Below are positions 32,801-44,636 of a stretch of DNA of 64,000 bases, piece after piece. The DNA comes from Ophiodon elongatus (lineage: Eukaryota > Chordata > Actinopteri > Perciformes > Hexagrammidae). The notes beneath the pieces are model-generated. The model worked only from the letters and a program-made list of their open reading frames with translations, did not search any database and was not told the origin of the DNA. The stretch is taken from positions 2,457,001-2,521,000 of the forward strand of contig JACSYO010001694.1 of assembly GCA_016806645.1 (NCBI GenBank), written 5' to 3'. Both the position numbers and the translations under genes were made by a program. Within the stretch, counting starts at the first letter, position 1. Every line of letters begins with the position of its first letter.

Positions 32801-35353
32801 GAAAGAGCAGAATCCACATCTCCATGACACAACGTGTGAACGGTTACCTTCACAACAGCAGTTCATATTACAGGGCCTTTGCACTGCACTCATAGGTTTA
32901 TCTTTAAAAAGACACTACAGGTGAATACTTACATTAAGACAATCATTTTTTATGTTACAAGTTTTCCGAAAATAAATGTTTGGATTTGCAAATTATGCAT
33001 TAACTTATCAAATATGTGCCAACTTGCATACATTTCCAGAACATAAATCTGAACATTGGATAAAGCCAGGTTCAAAATTCTTGAAAAAAGCAATCTTGAT
33101 AACAAATTCTGAAATATCCCCATTATCGTTTCTGTACATACAATATCGGTTGCACGTGGGAGCTTTCACTGATCTGAATTGAGGATCTAAGGACACAGGT
33201 CGCTGAATGCTGTACAGATTATTAGTGATTCTGGTTTTAAGGTTATAAATTAAAAAACTGACTTCACTTGACTCACCTGAACAGACTTGTAGGTGGTGAT
33301 GAATGGAAGCATAAGATGGAAACCAGGGCTACTGGTGGTGGTCAGCAGAGCCCCTCCTCTGTGTTACAGACACAAGCACAGTTGATTGTTACACCTTTGA
33401 ATCAAACCTTGGCTTGTAACGAATAAAACAATTCTGATGATGTAAGATGTTTTAGGAGACGAATGGAAGTGGCTACGGTAGCTTAGTCAAAATGAGCAGT
33501 TAGGACTCAGGTGCGTTCACTTTCCGTCACGCTACTGCTGACGACAAGTACAGACAGTCCTTCCTTAGTGTCAACATACTCGGGCAAAACATTTATCAGA
33601 GTTTAAGATCTACACATTTTCCCAGGGGAATTTCTTCAGTGGTAGATTAAGTATTCAGATTGTATATTTAAGTAAAATGTACAAATAACATACTTAAAAA
33701 GTATGCATCAGCTAAATGTACTTAAAGTATGACAAGTAAAAGTACTCATACAGTAAAATGGTCCCTGTCAGTGATTCACTATTATATATGATGTTTCTGG
33801 ATTAATATTACTGCTGCATATATGAGTATGATGCATTTCACTGCAGTAGTTGTATAAGGGTGTGTGCATTTTAACTCCTTTATATAATTGTGGGTAATTT
33901 ATTCTCCAGCAATGCATCATATTCTAAAAGATATTTTCACGAGCTCAGATTTCTGACGATGCACTTTCCAGCTGATCCAAGAGGCTTTTTAAACAGCTTA
34001 ATTAGCTTCAGAGAATGTTCTCAACACAAAAGGAACAAATTTCATCCTTCAGTTTATCAAAAACATTTAAAAATCAACATAGCTGGAGCAACATAGTTTT
34101 CACTGGTCAGTAAGGAAAGTAAAAAATAATCTGAAAAGTAACTAAAGCTGTCAGATAAATGTAGTATATTTCCCTCCGAGGTGTAGTGCAGTAGAGTGCA
34201 GTAAGTAAGTAAATGTTCCCATGCATTCTACTACTGAATTTCTTCTTGCAATAAATTAAATCAACATGTACTCTCGGAAGACATAAGAACAGTGTTATTG
34301 GCAACTCACTTGTTTTAAGAGGCCAACTGAAAGACAAAAGCTGATTGTATTCAAGTTTGTGAAAAAAAACACATTTACTTCTTGCTTGTGCAAGTATTAA
34401 AACTTTAAATAATCTGTGCCTGAACAGGCACAGTTCCACATTTGGCTTTTTTATTGCAATCTTAATGCCCAGGGATTTAAGATAGATGCTGTTGACGGGT
34501 GTTTTGGGAAAACACCATTGAAGCGGAGGCTCTCTTTTCTTTTTTATAGCCTCCGTTTCACAACAGTGCAGTTTAAAGGTGCGTTCACACAAAACGCGGC
34601 GGCGTCATTCGCGTGGTGTGTTCACACCAAAAGCGTTGCAAATATTCGCAACGCCGGACTATTTGTGGTTATTTTGCTTTTTCGCACTCGACGCGCCGCC
34701 GGAGAGGGGGCGTGGCTTATCTCCGTGGAAATAGTTCCTTTCTGCCATCCACCGTGGAAGAAATAACCACCAGTTCTGCTTTGTACATGTTGTGGAAGTC
34801 CCACAAACGTTGGAACATCAAACGCCCTCATGTCTGGGTTCATAATAATATGTGATATTATCCGTAGTCGCACACAGCTGCTCCAGGAGCTGCGTCTGGA
34901 GGACTTCTCCTCCATAGTTTCTGACCAGCAGCGGCAGGACGGCGGTGATGACGGGTGGAGCTTCTCAACTCTGATTGGCTTTCGCAACTCAGCTTCACGC
35001 GAATTTTTCGCCCGAGTTGAAAAATGTCAACTCGCGCGAATTATTCGCGTCGCGTCATTCGCGTCGCGTCATTCGCTCGAGTTCGCGCCGTGCGGTTCGC
35101 CGCGAAAATTCGCATTTTCGCAACAGTTTCGCATCTGTGCATTGACTTTGTATGCAATCTGGTCGCGCGAAAAATTCGCGCCGCGTTTGGTGTGAACGCT
35201 CCTTCAGGCACAAAATAAAAAACTAAAATGTGTACTGCAGTCTCACCTGTAGTAAACACCGGTGTGTCCCTCATCGATCTTGTGCACAGAGCCTAAGAGA
35301 GCTGCTCCTCCGAGAGCAGCAATTATTGAGAATATGGCACCCAACTGAGCCAT
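23827..35353 (-). CDS. erlin2: Erlin-2, ER lipid-raft SPFH protein
   Basis: Eleven coding exons: 35247-35353, 33277-33358, 32506-32552, 32174-32235, 31838-31963, 30913-30986, 30206-30264, 25946-26037, 25751-25840, 24112-24191, 23827-24006. They total 999 nt, with all phases closing, for 332 aa (human ERLIN2 is 339). An N-terminal membrane anchor (about 3-21) is followed by [18 protein letters not shown] and the SPFH/prohibitin domain (to about 185), then a charged coiled coil (187-265) with [10 protein letters not shown], and [20 protein letters not shown]. The N-glycosylation site N106 (NFT) falls at the human position, and T65 is conserved. Role: ring-like ER complex with erlin1 that scaffolds RNF170-mediated degradation of IP3 receptors and restrains SREBP. 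Odd points: Gly139 in the EVYIxLFD block where human erlins have Glu; donor GTTTGT after exon 9; a divergent short C-terminus ending EQLLDLD. The link to znf703 supports erlin2 over erlin1. Confidence 0.95.
24708..25741. mobile_element. hAT-like repeat in erlin2 intron 9
   Basis: The left end CAGTGGTGGGAAGTGACTAA, followed by TTTACTCAAGTA, pairs with the right end GAGTAGTTCTTCCAACGCTG. This is the CAGTGGTGGAAAGTAACTAA-type element common in teleosts. The ends are diverged and no clean target duplication is left. The right end stops 3 bases short of the donor hexamer of erlin2 exon 9. Confidence 0.6.
26242..27138. mobile_element. hAT-like non-autonomous transposon in erlin2 intron 7
   Basis: The left end TAGGGTTGTAACGGTAAACC and right end TTTACAACCCTA are inverted. 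They are flanked by GTGGGTGT (26234-26241) and GTGGGAGT (27139-27146), an 8-bp target duplication with one mismatch, as expected for hAT. The interior holds no transposase but includes a retroposon tail near 26905 and a CTA-rich stretch near 27060-27097. Confidence 0.75.
26905..26947 (+). mobile_element. SINE/LINE-like 3' tail inside the hAT element
   Basis: TTTTAAAGCGCTATACAAAT followed by AAAATGTATTATTATTTTT, a tail I know from teleost retroposons. Only the 3' end is evident. Confidence 0.4.
29217..29773. mobile_element. DNA transposon, CAGGTGTTCTCAAAC ends, in erlin2 intron 7
   Basis: The left end CAGGTGTTCTCAAACCTTTT with GGAGCCAGGGACCCCTT mirrors the right end GACCCCACTTTGAAATCACTG. This pattern fits hAT/Charlie-like MITEs. 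No transposase recognised. Confidence 0.5.
33640..34240. mobile_element. Dispersed repeat (AAGTACTTAAGTA-rich) in erlin2 intron 1
   Basis: Begins CAGTGGTAGATTAAGTATTC and is rich in AAAGTAC, AAGTAAAAGTACTCATACAG and TGTAGTATATTT. This matches the same broad family of teleost repeats as 24708-25741. Boundaries are approximate. Confidence 0.45.
34574..35215. mobile_element. Foldback element with PIF/Harbinger-like coding remnant
   Basis: The outer ends AAGGTGCGTTCACAC and GTGTGAACGCTCCTT are inverted (two mismatches over about 23 bases, including AAACGCG). GC-rich sub-terminal repeats full of TTCGCG follow. A short plus-strand interior contains frames giving [19 protein letters not shown], and then in another frame [12 protein letters not shown], resembling the start of Harbinger-type nuclease proteins (WVHP then QELRLDD). 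The frame is broken and no catalytic domain remains. A similar end fragment lies near 18945-19005. Confidence 0.5.
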
Positions 35354-35879
35354 CCTGGCAGGCGGAAAAGGAACACAGCATGTGAAAATGTACACATGGG
35401 AACAGCGTTATTGTTTAATGGGTAACACAACGTCCTGTCCGGTCCGGTCCTGACTCCAATCAAATGTTCCAACTATGACTACTAACAAACTATGCACCCA
35501 GTGAGCAGCTTGTTCTGTACAGTTGTAACACACCAGCTGGGTTATCTCTTCTCAGCTCAGGCTTAGCCAGGCATCAGCTGGTACCAAGTGACCTTGTCAC
35601 ACTTAGAGAGGATTGAGGCTAAAGTTCGAAAACATTGTAACCTCTCGTCCTACGTGAAATAAATCTGCCAGCACCATCTACAACCGTGTCTGCATTCACA
35701 TATATGTGATAATGATTATTTCAGCTAGTTCAAGCTGAAAGAGTTGGATGAAGTGCTTCTTAGTTCAGGATTTTACAAACAGACGACCTTGTGACCCTGC
35801 TGACTCAACTCTGGACTGCTCTAAGAATCAGTGTTTATACAACATTTGTATAACAGGTCCAAACACACTTTATTTTATT

Positions 35880-36335
35880 TAATATTATTTTGAAAGTGTT
35901 GCTTGTAACTATTTGTTTCGATGCTGGTGGAATTTGTCTTGCGAATAAACAAAAGATACAATTTAAGAAACTTAATTGCGACATTAAACGTGCCCCGACA
36001 GATGCACGTCAGGTATGAAAGGTGTGCAGCTGTAACTTCTATCCGATACAGGAGATCATTCCCGGCCTCTGTAATAAGACTGTACAATAAACCACCCAGC
36101 CATAGCACCTTCGTTTGTTGTTGGTTGGTTACATCTTGCACGACTGTTTTGTTTTGTTAGTTAATTTAATTTAAATATATTATTCTATTCCATTTGTTGT
36201 ATATATTGTGCATTTTTCTTATTTTTCTTCTTCCATTCTATTTTTGTATATATTGTTCTTCTTATGTAAAACATTTTCTTTTTTTATGTAAAAATGCTGC
36301 TGTACCAAAAGAATTTCCCCTTGCGGGATTAATAA
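35880..36335 (+). mobile_element. LINE 3' end fragment
   Basis: A short frame (35921-36160) reads ...RYNLRNLIATLNVPRQMHVR then RRSFPASVIRLYN, typical of the far C-terminus of a teleost non-LTR element. It is followed by a T-rich 3' UTR and the tail GAATTTCCCCTTGCGGGATT then AATAAAGT. It lies in the erlin2 5' intron. Confidence 0.6.
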
Positions 36336-36336
36336 A

Positions 36337-36337
<1 letters not shown>

Positions 36338-36395
<58 letters not shown>
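36338..36395. repeat. (TA)n microsatellite
   Basis: Long uninterrupted TA run ending in GAGAGAGA, directly abutting the LINE tail and so probably grown from its 3' end. Confidence 0.95.
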
Positions 36396-36403
<8 letters not shown>

Positions 36404-37158
36404 TAAGGGATATTGATAAGGGACAAAACGGAAGGAAGTGAAATCTCCAAAATCTGATGTGTCTATCGTCGCAAAGCCAGTAAAGTGTGAAGTTAGATCA
36501 GGTTTTGAGATATTGCAATACTTCTTCTGGAAAACTCCCGAGTATAAATCATCCACCAGACAGAATCGGTCTGAATTAAATGTTACATTTTCTAAAAGTG
36601 GCGGACAGGGCTTCCTCTGCAGCTTTACAGCAGTTCAAAGTTTAAAATAAAACATTTATCAAAATACACACAATCTCATTATGTATGCCGAATGACAGGG
36701 GCGAGTCTAAGGATTGGTATGAAGTCGTTTAGTAATCATATTATGATATATATAGATGACTTATTAGCAGGTCAACTTAAAATATGCAAACATTTGAGTG
36801 GAGTTTGGTTCCGATGGCTCCGCTGCTACAGCTAGCTGCGGTAGCACAAAGCGAGCTACTGTGCTATCGCTCCCTCAAACAGAGGAGCCTCTTCCCAGTG
36901 CACACCTGTCTGACTACACTCTCAGTCACACAGGTGACACGACGTGACGTCAGCTGGCGTTACTGTTGGCCTCACAGCTCAAGACACACACATTGATCCA
37001 CTTTCGCTAACGTTACAAGTTAGCAAAACAATAGCAGCGCGCCTCGTCGTCCTGTTGACTGCTGATGACGTATTGAACCAGACTATTACGTAGTAGACCA
37101 GCTGAGACTTTCTTGAAGTAGAGGGTGACACTTGTTCGTGTTGCTCGGTCGGTCTTAC

Positions 37159-37260
37159 CTGTAATTTCGCCTGAGAGGACACTAGCAACAGATACGGAGC
37201 AGGAGGCACCTGCTAATTTCTTCTTCTCACTATAAAGTTTGACTGTTTGGCCTTCAACTT
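37159..37260 (-). other. erlin2: erlin2 non-coding first exon (predicted)
   Basis: On the minus strand, CGAAATTACAG|GTAAGACC gives a good donor at 37158/37159. The start-codon exon has a matching acceptor (TTTTCCGCCTGCCAG|G just before the ATG at 35353). The 5' limit is unknown. The flank is not strongly CpG-rich. Confidence 0.45.
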
Positions 37261-37301
37261 GTCGCATCAGCGCCCCCTCGTGGTCGATGGACCGACAGCC
37301 T

Positions 37302-37337
37302 TTTCAATTAAATTAAATTAAATTAAATTAAATTAAC
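37302..37337. repeat. (AATTA)n microsatellite
   Basis: Six or more tandem AATTA units. A second shorter run occurs near 37758-37778. Confidence 0.9.
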
Positions 37338-37749
37338 TCCTTAAATTAACTCCTTTCACACATTTCATGATTTCTATATAAGTCTGTGCTTTTTGGGTCT
37401 GCATGTCAACTCTTTCCACACATGACATGAACATTTTGTCTAGATTTCTGCTTTTTCCTGTTCACTGCTCACACTGCTCACAAAAACTCAAATTCTAATG
37501 AATTTTAAACTTAGTTTTGCAGTTGAATGAATGTTTATCCCCTTGGCTCGGTTACCAAACCCACTTAAGTGGGTTTTGGAAATGCTACTAGGTGCTGAAA
37601 GGGGAGATTGGCAGCAGATTTGACAGAAAAATTACTTGGGGTTTTGAAAACATGTTGGTGAAAATGTGCCGAGTGAAATTAGGGCATATCTTTCTGTTGA
37701 CACTTTTGTGACAAATTCAGGATGTGTCAATATTAATGGTCAGTGTTCA

Positions 37750-38045
37750 GCAATTAATCAAATTAAATTAAATTAAATAATTTTTGTACAGCCCAAAATC
37801 ACAAATTATAAATGTGCCTCAGAGGGCTTTACAATCTGCACACATACGACATCCTCTGTCCCGGGACTTCACATCGGTTCAGGAAAAACTCCCCCCAAAA
37901 AAAACTTTAACTGGGAGAAAAAGGGAAGAAACCTTCGGGAGAGTGACAGAGGAGGGTCTCTCTCCCAGGATGGACAGACGACGTACAACAGATGTCATGT
38001 GTTCAGAATGAACAGCATAACAGAGTTATAACACATTCAATGCAT
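37750..38045. repeat. Dispersed teleost repeat (GCCTCAGAGGGCTTTACAAT type)
   Basis: Contains TACAGCCCAAAATCACAAAT, GTGCCTCAGAGGGCTTTACA, CAGGAAAAACTCC and GGGAAGAAACCTTCGGGAGA. From memory this word order recurs widely in percomorph genomes. Open frames across it are not genes. Family name uncertain. Confidence 0.6.
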
Positions 38046-40120
38046 ATGACAGAAATTATTCATCCAATGTGAGTAGTAGGCATGATGAAAAAGTTACAAC
38101 TACCAAAAATAACAGCAACAGTGGATGTCGAAGAATAATAATGACAATAAAAGCAGTAATGTTGCTGGCAATACTAATAGCAATGCAGCTATCTGTCGGT
38201 CGCCTGTGTACGGTGCTGCTGCTGGGCCATGTTGGGGCCTGTTGGCCACAGTGGCCCGGGCAGCTGCCTGGCCTGCTTCAATAAAACAGAGGCAAATTTG
38301 ATAAACATGTTTTTTTTTTTATTTAATAAACTATTTACTGTACTTACAAAATAGGAGACTTCCCAGCAGACACTGCCTGTATGTCGAGTGTAGGAAGAAA
38401 CCAGAGCACCAAGAGGAAACTCACAGCAACGTGGGAAAAATATGCAAACTGGACACAGAAATACACATACTTTTAAATTGTAGAATAGAAAAGGCTCATG
38501 CAACAGTCACGGCCAAAACCAAGTCTAAAGAAACAAAGTACAGTTAGGAATAAACCGCAAACCACATTAGGTATTTAGGCATATGCAAAGCAGTTGGTTA
38601 TAGGACCAGAAACCAAGTGTGAAGTCTTCAATTTATTAGTCATAATGGAAGCAACATGCACTAAATGTTTTTCACGGCCTACCAAACAAGGTTGAGGATC
38701 CGCACTCTATCCCTGTGCCTAAGGGGGTCCTCAAGGCGCTGACCATGAGTTGCACTGTCTCTGGTTCAAGTCTGGGGATCTCAGTTGCATTACTCTCTCC
38801 CTCAATTCCTGACATCTCTCTGGCAAAAAATACCTCAATATTAATAAAAAAGGACGCATTCTTTGGTTTAGTCACATGACCCAATGGCAACCCTGAAATG
38901 TGACACGTATTTTCTTCCTGTTTTTCTCTTTTCCCAACACTCCTTGACGCCCTCTTGCAAATTGGTGTTTTCTGTTGATGGTTATAAATGTTGACTATCA
39001 AGTTTCCTCTCGAGTTTATGAGCTGGAACCCACAAAAACAAAGCTTGTTGATGAGCCTCCGTAGTGTTTGCATCACTGTAATTTCCTTTTAAAGGAGGTG
39101 ACTCTATAAACTCTATATTGCTGAATATCACAACAACTTGCCACAGAGTCTTCTGTCCATTATCGTGACATTAAAATGTCCATGTTGTGGACTTCTAAAA
39201 GTATCAATTTATTTTTTTATCAACAACGTCTACTTCAGGCTTTATTAATACAAAACTAGACAGTTGTTCATTAGGTTACACTTATCTGTGAATATTGATG
39301 ACAGCTGCAAACATTTTCTCTACCAGGAAAGTCCGCTCAACTGTAAGATCTGACCCTAAACACCGTGATCTCAGGAGTTTTTTTTAAATACTTAATTTAC
39401 TAGTTTTTACTTCTTTACTTCATTGTGATAATGGTCTATTTTTTGGTTGTCATGTAAAATATTATGCATGTTCTTGACCCTCATGTTATTAACTGTTATG
39501 TTATTAATTATGTTTTTTCTCATCGTTCAGTAAAGACGCTGATGAGGAAAGTGTTTCACACACTTTCCTCATGTGAACAGCAGATGGCGACACAGACCAG
39601 CGGAGATGTAATGCCATATTTTTTATGAGAAAACTGTAGAAAAAGCTGCATTATCCTGCTACCTCGGCCTGCCATGGTTTTAACATTTTAGAGAGACTTG
39701 TGCTGATATCTTGCAGCAGATGGTTATTACATTAATTTGCAGTGGATATGGTTGGCTGTTGGCAAAAGCAACAAAAGTTTCACATTTGTTCAAGAAAATA
39801 AGGCTATACAATCTACCTTTAAAGAGGCAATCACTGAACATCTCCAAAAGTCAATTTATTTCCTCTTCAATCAGCAACAAGCCACTGGAAGTGATGCACA
39901 ACTAAGGGTCTTGACATTAAAATGGCTGTGGCGCTTTATTTTTAGACATTGGCCTCTTGAGAAATTTACAAAGGACCAGAGCTAACCCCTAGGTGCTGCA
40001 GTGGCAGCTCTGTGCCGTGCATTTTAAACAGGGGAGGGGGGTGGGGGTAGGGGGGGGTGGGGAGGAGACAACAGAGCAAGGGAAAAGAAGTTTGTCAGAG
40101 TTCATTAAGTATCAAGGGAA
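38046..40120. other. Gene desert, no supported gene
   Basis: The minus-strand frame at 38672-39076 (134 codons) has no recognised domain. An inverted CACTTTCCTCATGTGA/GATGAGGAAAGTGTTTCA pair lies near 39540-39575. The rest is AT-rich and unremarkable. Confidence 0.5.
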
Positions 40121-40270
40121 CATCGCTGGAACTGGCAGCGTAAGCCGCGCCGGGGCCCTAGTGCCATTAATCACGACTGACAAGAAACCAGGGGCCGTGG
40201 GAGGAGGTGGGAGGGAGGGAGGGCAGCTCTGCCAGAGACTCTGGTAGTGATTATAGAACGGGGTCCAAGC
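40121..40270. promoter_or_regulatory. Candidate conserved non-coding element
   Basis: Complex, GC-balanced block with a homeodomain-type core (GTGCCATTAATCACGACTG, about 40162) amid low-complexity G-rich and AT-rich sequence. Assigned from texture only. Confidence 0.3.
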
Positions 40271-40729
40271 AGTCCGGGCCAGGGGTGTTGAAGGTAAAAC
40301 ACACCACAGCCAAGGCTATAAAGTTCAGGTACCTTCACAAAGATCACACTCACATAATCACAGATAGACTGAGAAGACACATAACTCCAGACTTTGAAAA
40401 GCGTGACATGGTAATTGAAGGAAGAGTGGAATATTTTGGTTTGAGAAGAGACGTGGAGGCTGGATCTCTCCCTTTGTGTATTTCACCCTCACTCCCTCAT
40501 TTATATGAGCTGAGCCTCTGGCTTAATAGCATGCAGGAGCAGGAAGAGAGTGGAAGTGCTGCAGTAACAGAGTGTCGCCCATATATCTCTGTCGGCCTGA
40601 CTTATTTTCTCCCTGCACCCCCAGAAAGCTCGTGGTAGCTCGCCACACTGCTGCCACCCTGGAAGAAAAAAATAAATGGGAGCGAGAAAGAGAGGGGAGA
40701 AAAGAAAGAGGAGAGCTCGTGACTCGTGA

Positions 40730-40880
40730 AGATGGAGGCCTCTGTTAAGTGCTGTGCTTGAAAGCCCGTCCGGCCTCATTAGCTGTCAGTTGTAACAATA
40801 CTGAGCTGGCAGCGAAGACTGCTCCCAGTCTCGGTGCCATAAATCACAGGCTGACAGGGCCCTGACAGGGCTGGGAACCA
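40730..40880. promoter_or_regulatory. Candidate conserved non-coding element
   Basis: High-complexity block with CATTAGCTGTCAGTTGTAAC, CATAAATCACAGGCTGACAG and repeated CTGACAGGGC words (TGACAG fits TALE/MEIS sites). Texture differs sharply from its neighbours. Confidence 0.35.
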
Positions 40881-40997
40881 ACACACATGCAAGACTTGCT
40901 TGCTTTCTGTCTCTCTGCTGCTCCCTTTTCTTTCTCCTCTCTCCCACTTTTTCCGCTGCTCATTCCTTTTCTTGCTTTATCTCCAATTCACCCACTT

Positions 40998-40999
<2 letters not shown>

Positions 41000-41055
<56 letters not shown>
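41000..41055. repeat. (CT)n microsatellite
   Basis: Long CT run interrupted once by CTGTCTGTCTGT. Confidence 0.95.
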
Positions 41056-41059
<4 letters not shown>

Positions 41060-41323
41060 TTCTTTTGTCTGTACCGCTCCCTTTCTCTCCCTCTCTCCCC
41101 CTCTCACACACACTTAGGGCACATTGCAGCATGTCAGCAGACAGTCCAGGAGATATGTGCTCACACCAACACACACTTGCCTTTAGCAGCACTTTTTTCT
41201 GTTGGCGCTCCATACTGTATATAAGTGTGTTTGATGCGATGGGTTTGGAAAGGTCTGTGATTCTTTGATGGATTAGATGTGTGCATGTTGGTCTTCCTCC
41301 TTATTATTGGTTTCTCTAACATT

Positions 41324-41329
41324 TCTCAA

Positions 41330-41383
<54 letters not shown>

Positions 41384-41393
41384 GCTTGAGATA
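41324..41393. repeat. (TA)n tract closed by inverted CTCAAGCAT arms
   Basis: TCTCAAGCATATATA on the left pairs with TATATATGCTTGAGA on the right around a TA run with one TG interruption. The whole block can form a long hairpin or cruciform. Confidence 0.9.
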
Positions 41394-43164
41394 TTTATGA
41401 AATGAAGTCATGCGACCGTTGTAGCCGTTATAGCCTTGTCCCTTTAAGATGATAGTGTAGAAATTCCTCGGCCTGAGGTGTGGACAAAACCCAGCACTTA
41501 CTTTAACAAGTGTAATACCAACTTAAAACTTTGAATTGGAACAAAAAAGCTTTCGTAAAATAGAGATCATAAAGCTGACCCTCCACTTCAGTTCAGAGGA
41601 GGACACAGTTTCCTGACATGCAAAGTCTCCCAGAGCAGCGTTAAATATAAACATTTGAGTATATTTGCATGTGGAGGATGTTATGGTCTGTTTAAATCCA
41701 TGATGCTGAGCAAGAGCTCGCTGCAGCCGTCTGCCGCCGTCCATTACGGTGACGCATGATGATGTGTGTGACAAAACTGGAGAGGAAGGAAGTCGAAGAA
41801 AGGAGGGTCATTAATCACTTGCCGGTGACACATGAACACACGCACACATGTATAGTTCTACACACGCGCACACATGTAGCTATAAGCTTGGTGCTGAGCA
41901 TGCAGCTGGACATGTATACAGACAGTAAGGGAATATATAGAGTGTTTACATACACGGAGAATGAGCTCACAGCTGGACTTCATGCCTCAGATCTGGATGG
42001 ACTTCCCCTCCCAGCTCCCACACTCCTCCATTCCAGAGCTGCATACTCGTAATCCAAACACAACAGGACTCAGCTGGACCTCACAGACTCGGGGTCAGCT
42101 CAGCTTGGATTTTGCACTTAAATGCTCTACCTTAAACAAGGTTTACGTACAGAAACTTTTTTTTTTTTCATTGGTAATTTAACATAAATGTTTTTAGTTT
42201 CAGCTCAATAAATGATGCCTGAGGCTTGGTTCTGATTTTAGAAAAAAATATGTTGACACCATGCATGATTTGTTGAAAATTGACTTCTGTGTCTTTAAAT
42301 GTTTTGTGTCAGCCCTAAAAATGACTTGAAAACCTGAAATATTAAATAACTTCCTTAGTCGAAAGTCTGAACGGCACAAAAAAGAGCTGGAGGGTAAATG
42401 CTTGTCAGCTAAGGTGCGTTACTAATTAATTAACAAAAGCAGCATTAAAAATCAATATGTTTTTTTTAGCACTTTAGGGCAGCAGAAACACATTGTAAAC
42501 ACCACATTGACATATTATAACTTTTTAAGTCGAAATAGCGATCAAACACAGAGCAACGTTAGCATTCATTTGGAGTCATGTTTGTCCACCTGATATATTA
42601 TATATTCATATTCATTCACTGTCCTGGTATCTCTGTTTTGGTCTCCATCAACTCTTGATATAAATATCTGGATCTTTAGCAGCTAAATGCTCCACTATGT
42701 TCACCAGCAAGTCTCTAACTTTGTCTTTCTGCTGAACAGGTAGTGAGTTTTTAGAGTTTTGTTTTTTTCTGAAAACAGCTGCCTCCTCTGTTCGAAATAA
42801 TGAGAGCGGTGATTGTGAACCAAAACCGTTAAGTTGTGGGCCGCGGTCGGGTGATAATTCTCTGTGGGTTTGTTTCCCATTACACATTACATTTGTTTAT
42901 CGTAAAAATAGTGATAATAGCAACTTTAGATTGGGCCCAACACAAAAGTTGCGACACTAATAAGTATCTCAGTAACATCCGCAGTTTGAGAGTTTAGGAT
43001 GTCCTGCTCTTCACGTGGCTGATGAGTCCCAGAGGAGGTCCTGGCATAAAGTTACACAACTGGCCTCTTTCTGCTGCGCTACATTAATCTTCCCCTGGTT
43101 GCAAAAATCTCCCTTTAACATCTTCTTTAAGCCTGTTTTGCTTCATGGTGAAATTTATTAGAGG

Positions 43165-43165
<1 letters not shown>
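41394..43165. other. Gene desert, no supported gene
   Basis: AT-rich sequence with a poly(T) run near 42152. No exon or clear transposon recognised. A TG/CA-rich stretch lies around 41840-41880. Confidence 0.5.

Positions 43166-43199
<34 letters not shown>
43166..43199. repeat. (GT)n microsatellite
   Basis: Uninterrupted GT run of about 34 bases. Confidence 0.95.
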
Positions 43200-43200
<1 letters not shown>

Positions 43201-44150
43201 TTATGAGCATGCATGTGTGGGTGGACAGGGTAATTGGTACTGTGAATGTGCTCGGGTCTGCTCAGGCCAAACGATGCTTCACTGTGTACACGTACAGTGT
43301 GGTGCTGTGCTGAGCTGTGGGGGTGTGGGAAAGCGATCAGAGTACTTCAGAGGGAGCTCAGGAAGAATGAGGAAATTGCAGACAGATAGGCCTAATGGTT
43401 GTGCTGAGGGAAGAGGTTGTAGGGCCAACAGCTGCTAGCCATCCATCTGGACCAGCCTGGAGAGCTGAACTGGACCGCTCCGCAGTGACGTGTTCGCCTT
43501 CTGGGGACGAGAGCACTGGGACTGTTCATCAGACCAGGGTCAATAAAGACTTGCAATAAATTGGTTTTAGTTGGTTTTAAAATCCCTTGAAGAGCTCATT
43601 TATTCAGAAGCAATAAGACGAAACTTCAGTTATGGCTTTGGAGTCTTGAATCTTGAAAACAGAACAAATGGGGTTTTTATAATCACATTACAAATGCATT
43701 CAAAATACATACTACATCATTTCTGCACAGATCAAACTTTGGGGGTGAAAAGTAACACCAGCTCATTTCAGGAGTCAGGAAAATTAATTAATGCTTTTTT
43801 TTTTTTTGAAGTGGTGAAATCGCTTGTGTTCATTGTTCTTCATGTTCTTCATTACTCAGAGATCAGCTGTCAGACAAACAGAGCGGGAGATCATGTGATG
43901 CATTCCTTTCCTCCATTTTTTGTTGGCAAAGTTTCCGTTTCTGTAGGTGGCACTCTTTTGTTTGCCTGTGGTTCTCAGGAATTTTTCCTGGTAAATTACA
44001 TTTATTAATTCCTAACTGTGAAATATGAGTCATAAAGCTTTTCTACTAGAAGGTTTTACCAAAATGTAAAGCGCTTACAATAGCAAATTTCCAATATTGC
44101 TCAGGGGTTTGATCACTATGATGTTATGTCAATGGATTATACATTATATT
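43200..44150. other. Gene desert, no supported gene
   Basis: The plus-strand frame at 43571-44008 (145 codons) crosses a poly(T) run and shows no domain. I treat it as chance. Confidence 0.45.

Positions 44151-44181
<31 letters not shown>
44151..44181. repeat. (TA)n microsatellite
   Basis: TA run followed by TATACTGTATATACTG. Confidence 0.9.
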
Positions 44182-44183
<2 letters not shown>

Positions 44184-44636
44184 TGTATATACTGTAAGCT
44201 TTGTATAGATTGCAGTAAATCATCTTAATTGATCTTGAAAACCTTCCATTACAAGACAAGATTGTGGACAAGAAAAAGTACCAACATACTGCAACAGCAT
44301 CTCTGAAACAGAATACTTATTATTTTTTGGACAAGAGTCATGTGAACACTATGTGCCTCTGCCAGCAAACTGTTTTTGTAACAACATAAGTAATTAGACA
44401 CGTCTTTTCCACCTGCTTGTCAGAGTTGTCGAACAGGTTTGGGCAAGTGAAGGAACTTTTGTTTCAGTTAGAATGAAGGATTTTGGTTTTCAAGACCACA
44501 GGGAATTCAACAGAAATTAAAACTTTACTTTACTTTATCCTTAGATATAGTAAGCAGCGCTATTTCTATATCAAACTGCCTTTTTCTATCAAAGTGTGAA
44601 ATGTCCTCTCTGTGCTCAAACGGAGTGATTTGTAAT

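Noticed and set aside
34107..34592. 161-codon minus-strand frame
   Set aside because: Lies across dispersed repeats in erlin2 intron 1 with no domain or splice support.
40900..41268. Leu/Ser-rich frames across the CT tract (also 50870-51365)
   Set aside because: Translations of simple repeats.
43571..44008. 145-codon plus-strand frame
   Set aside because: Crosses poly(T), no recognised family, no codon pattern or splice support visible.
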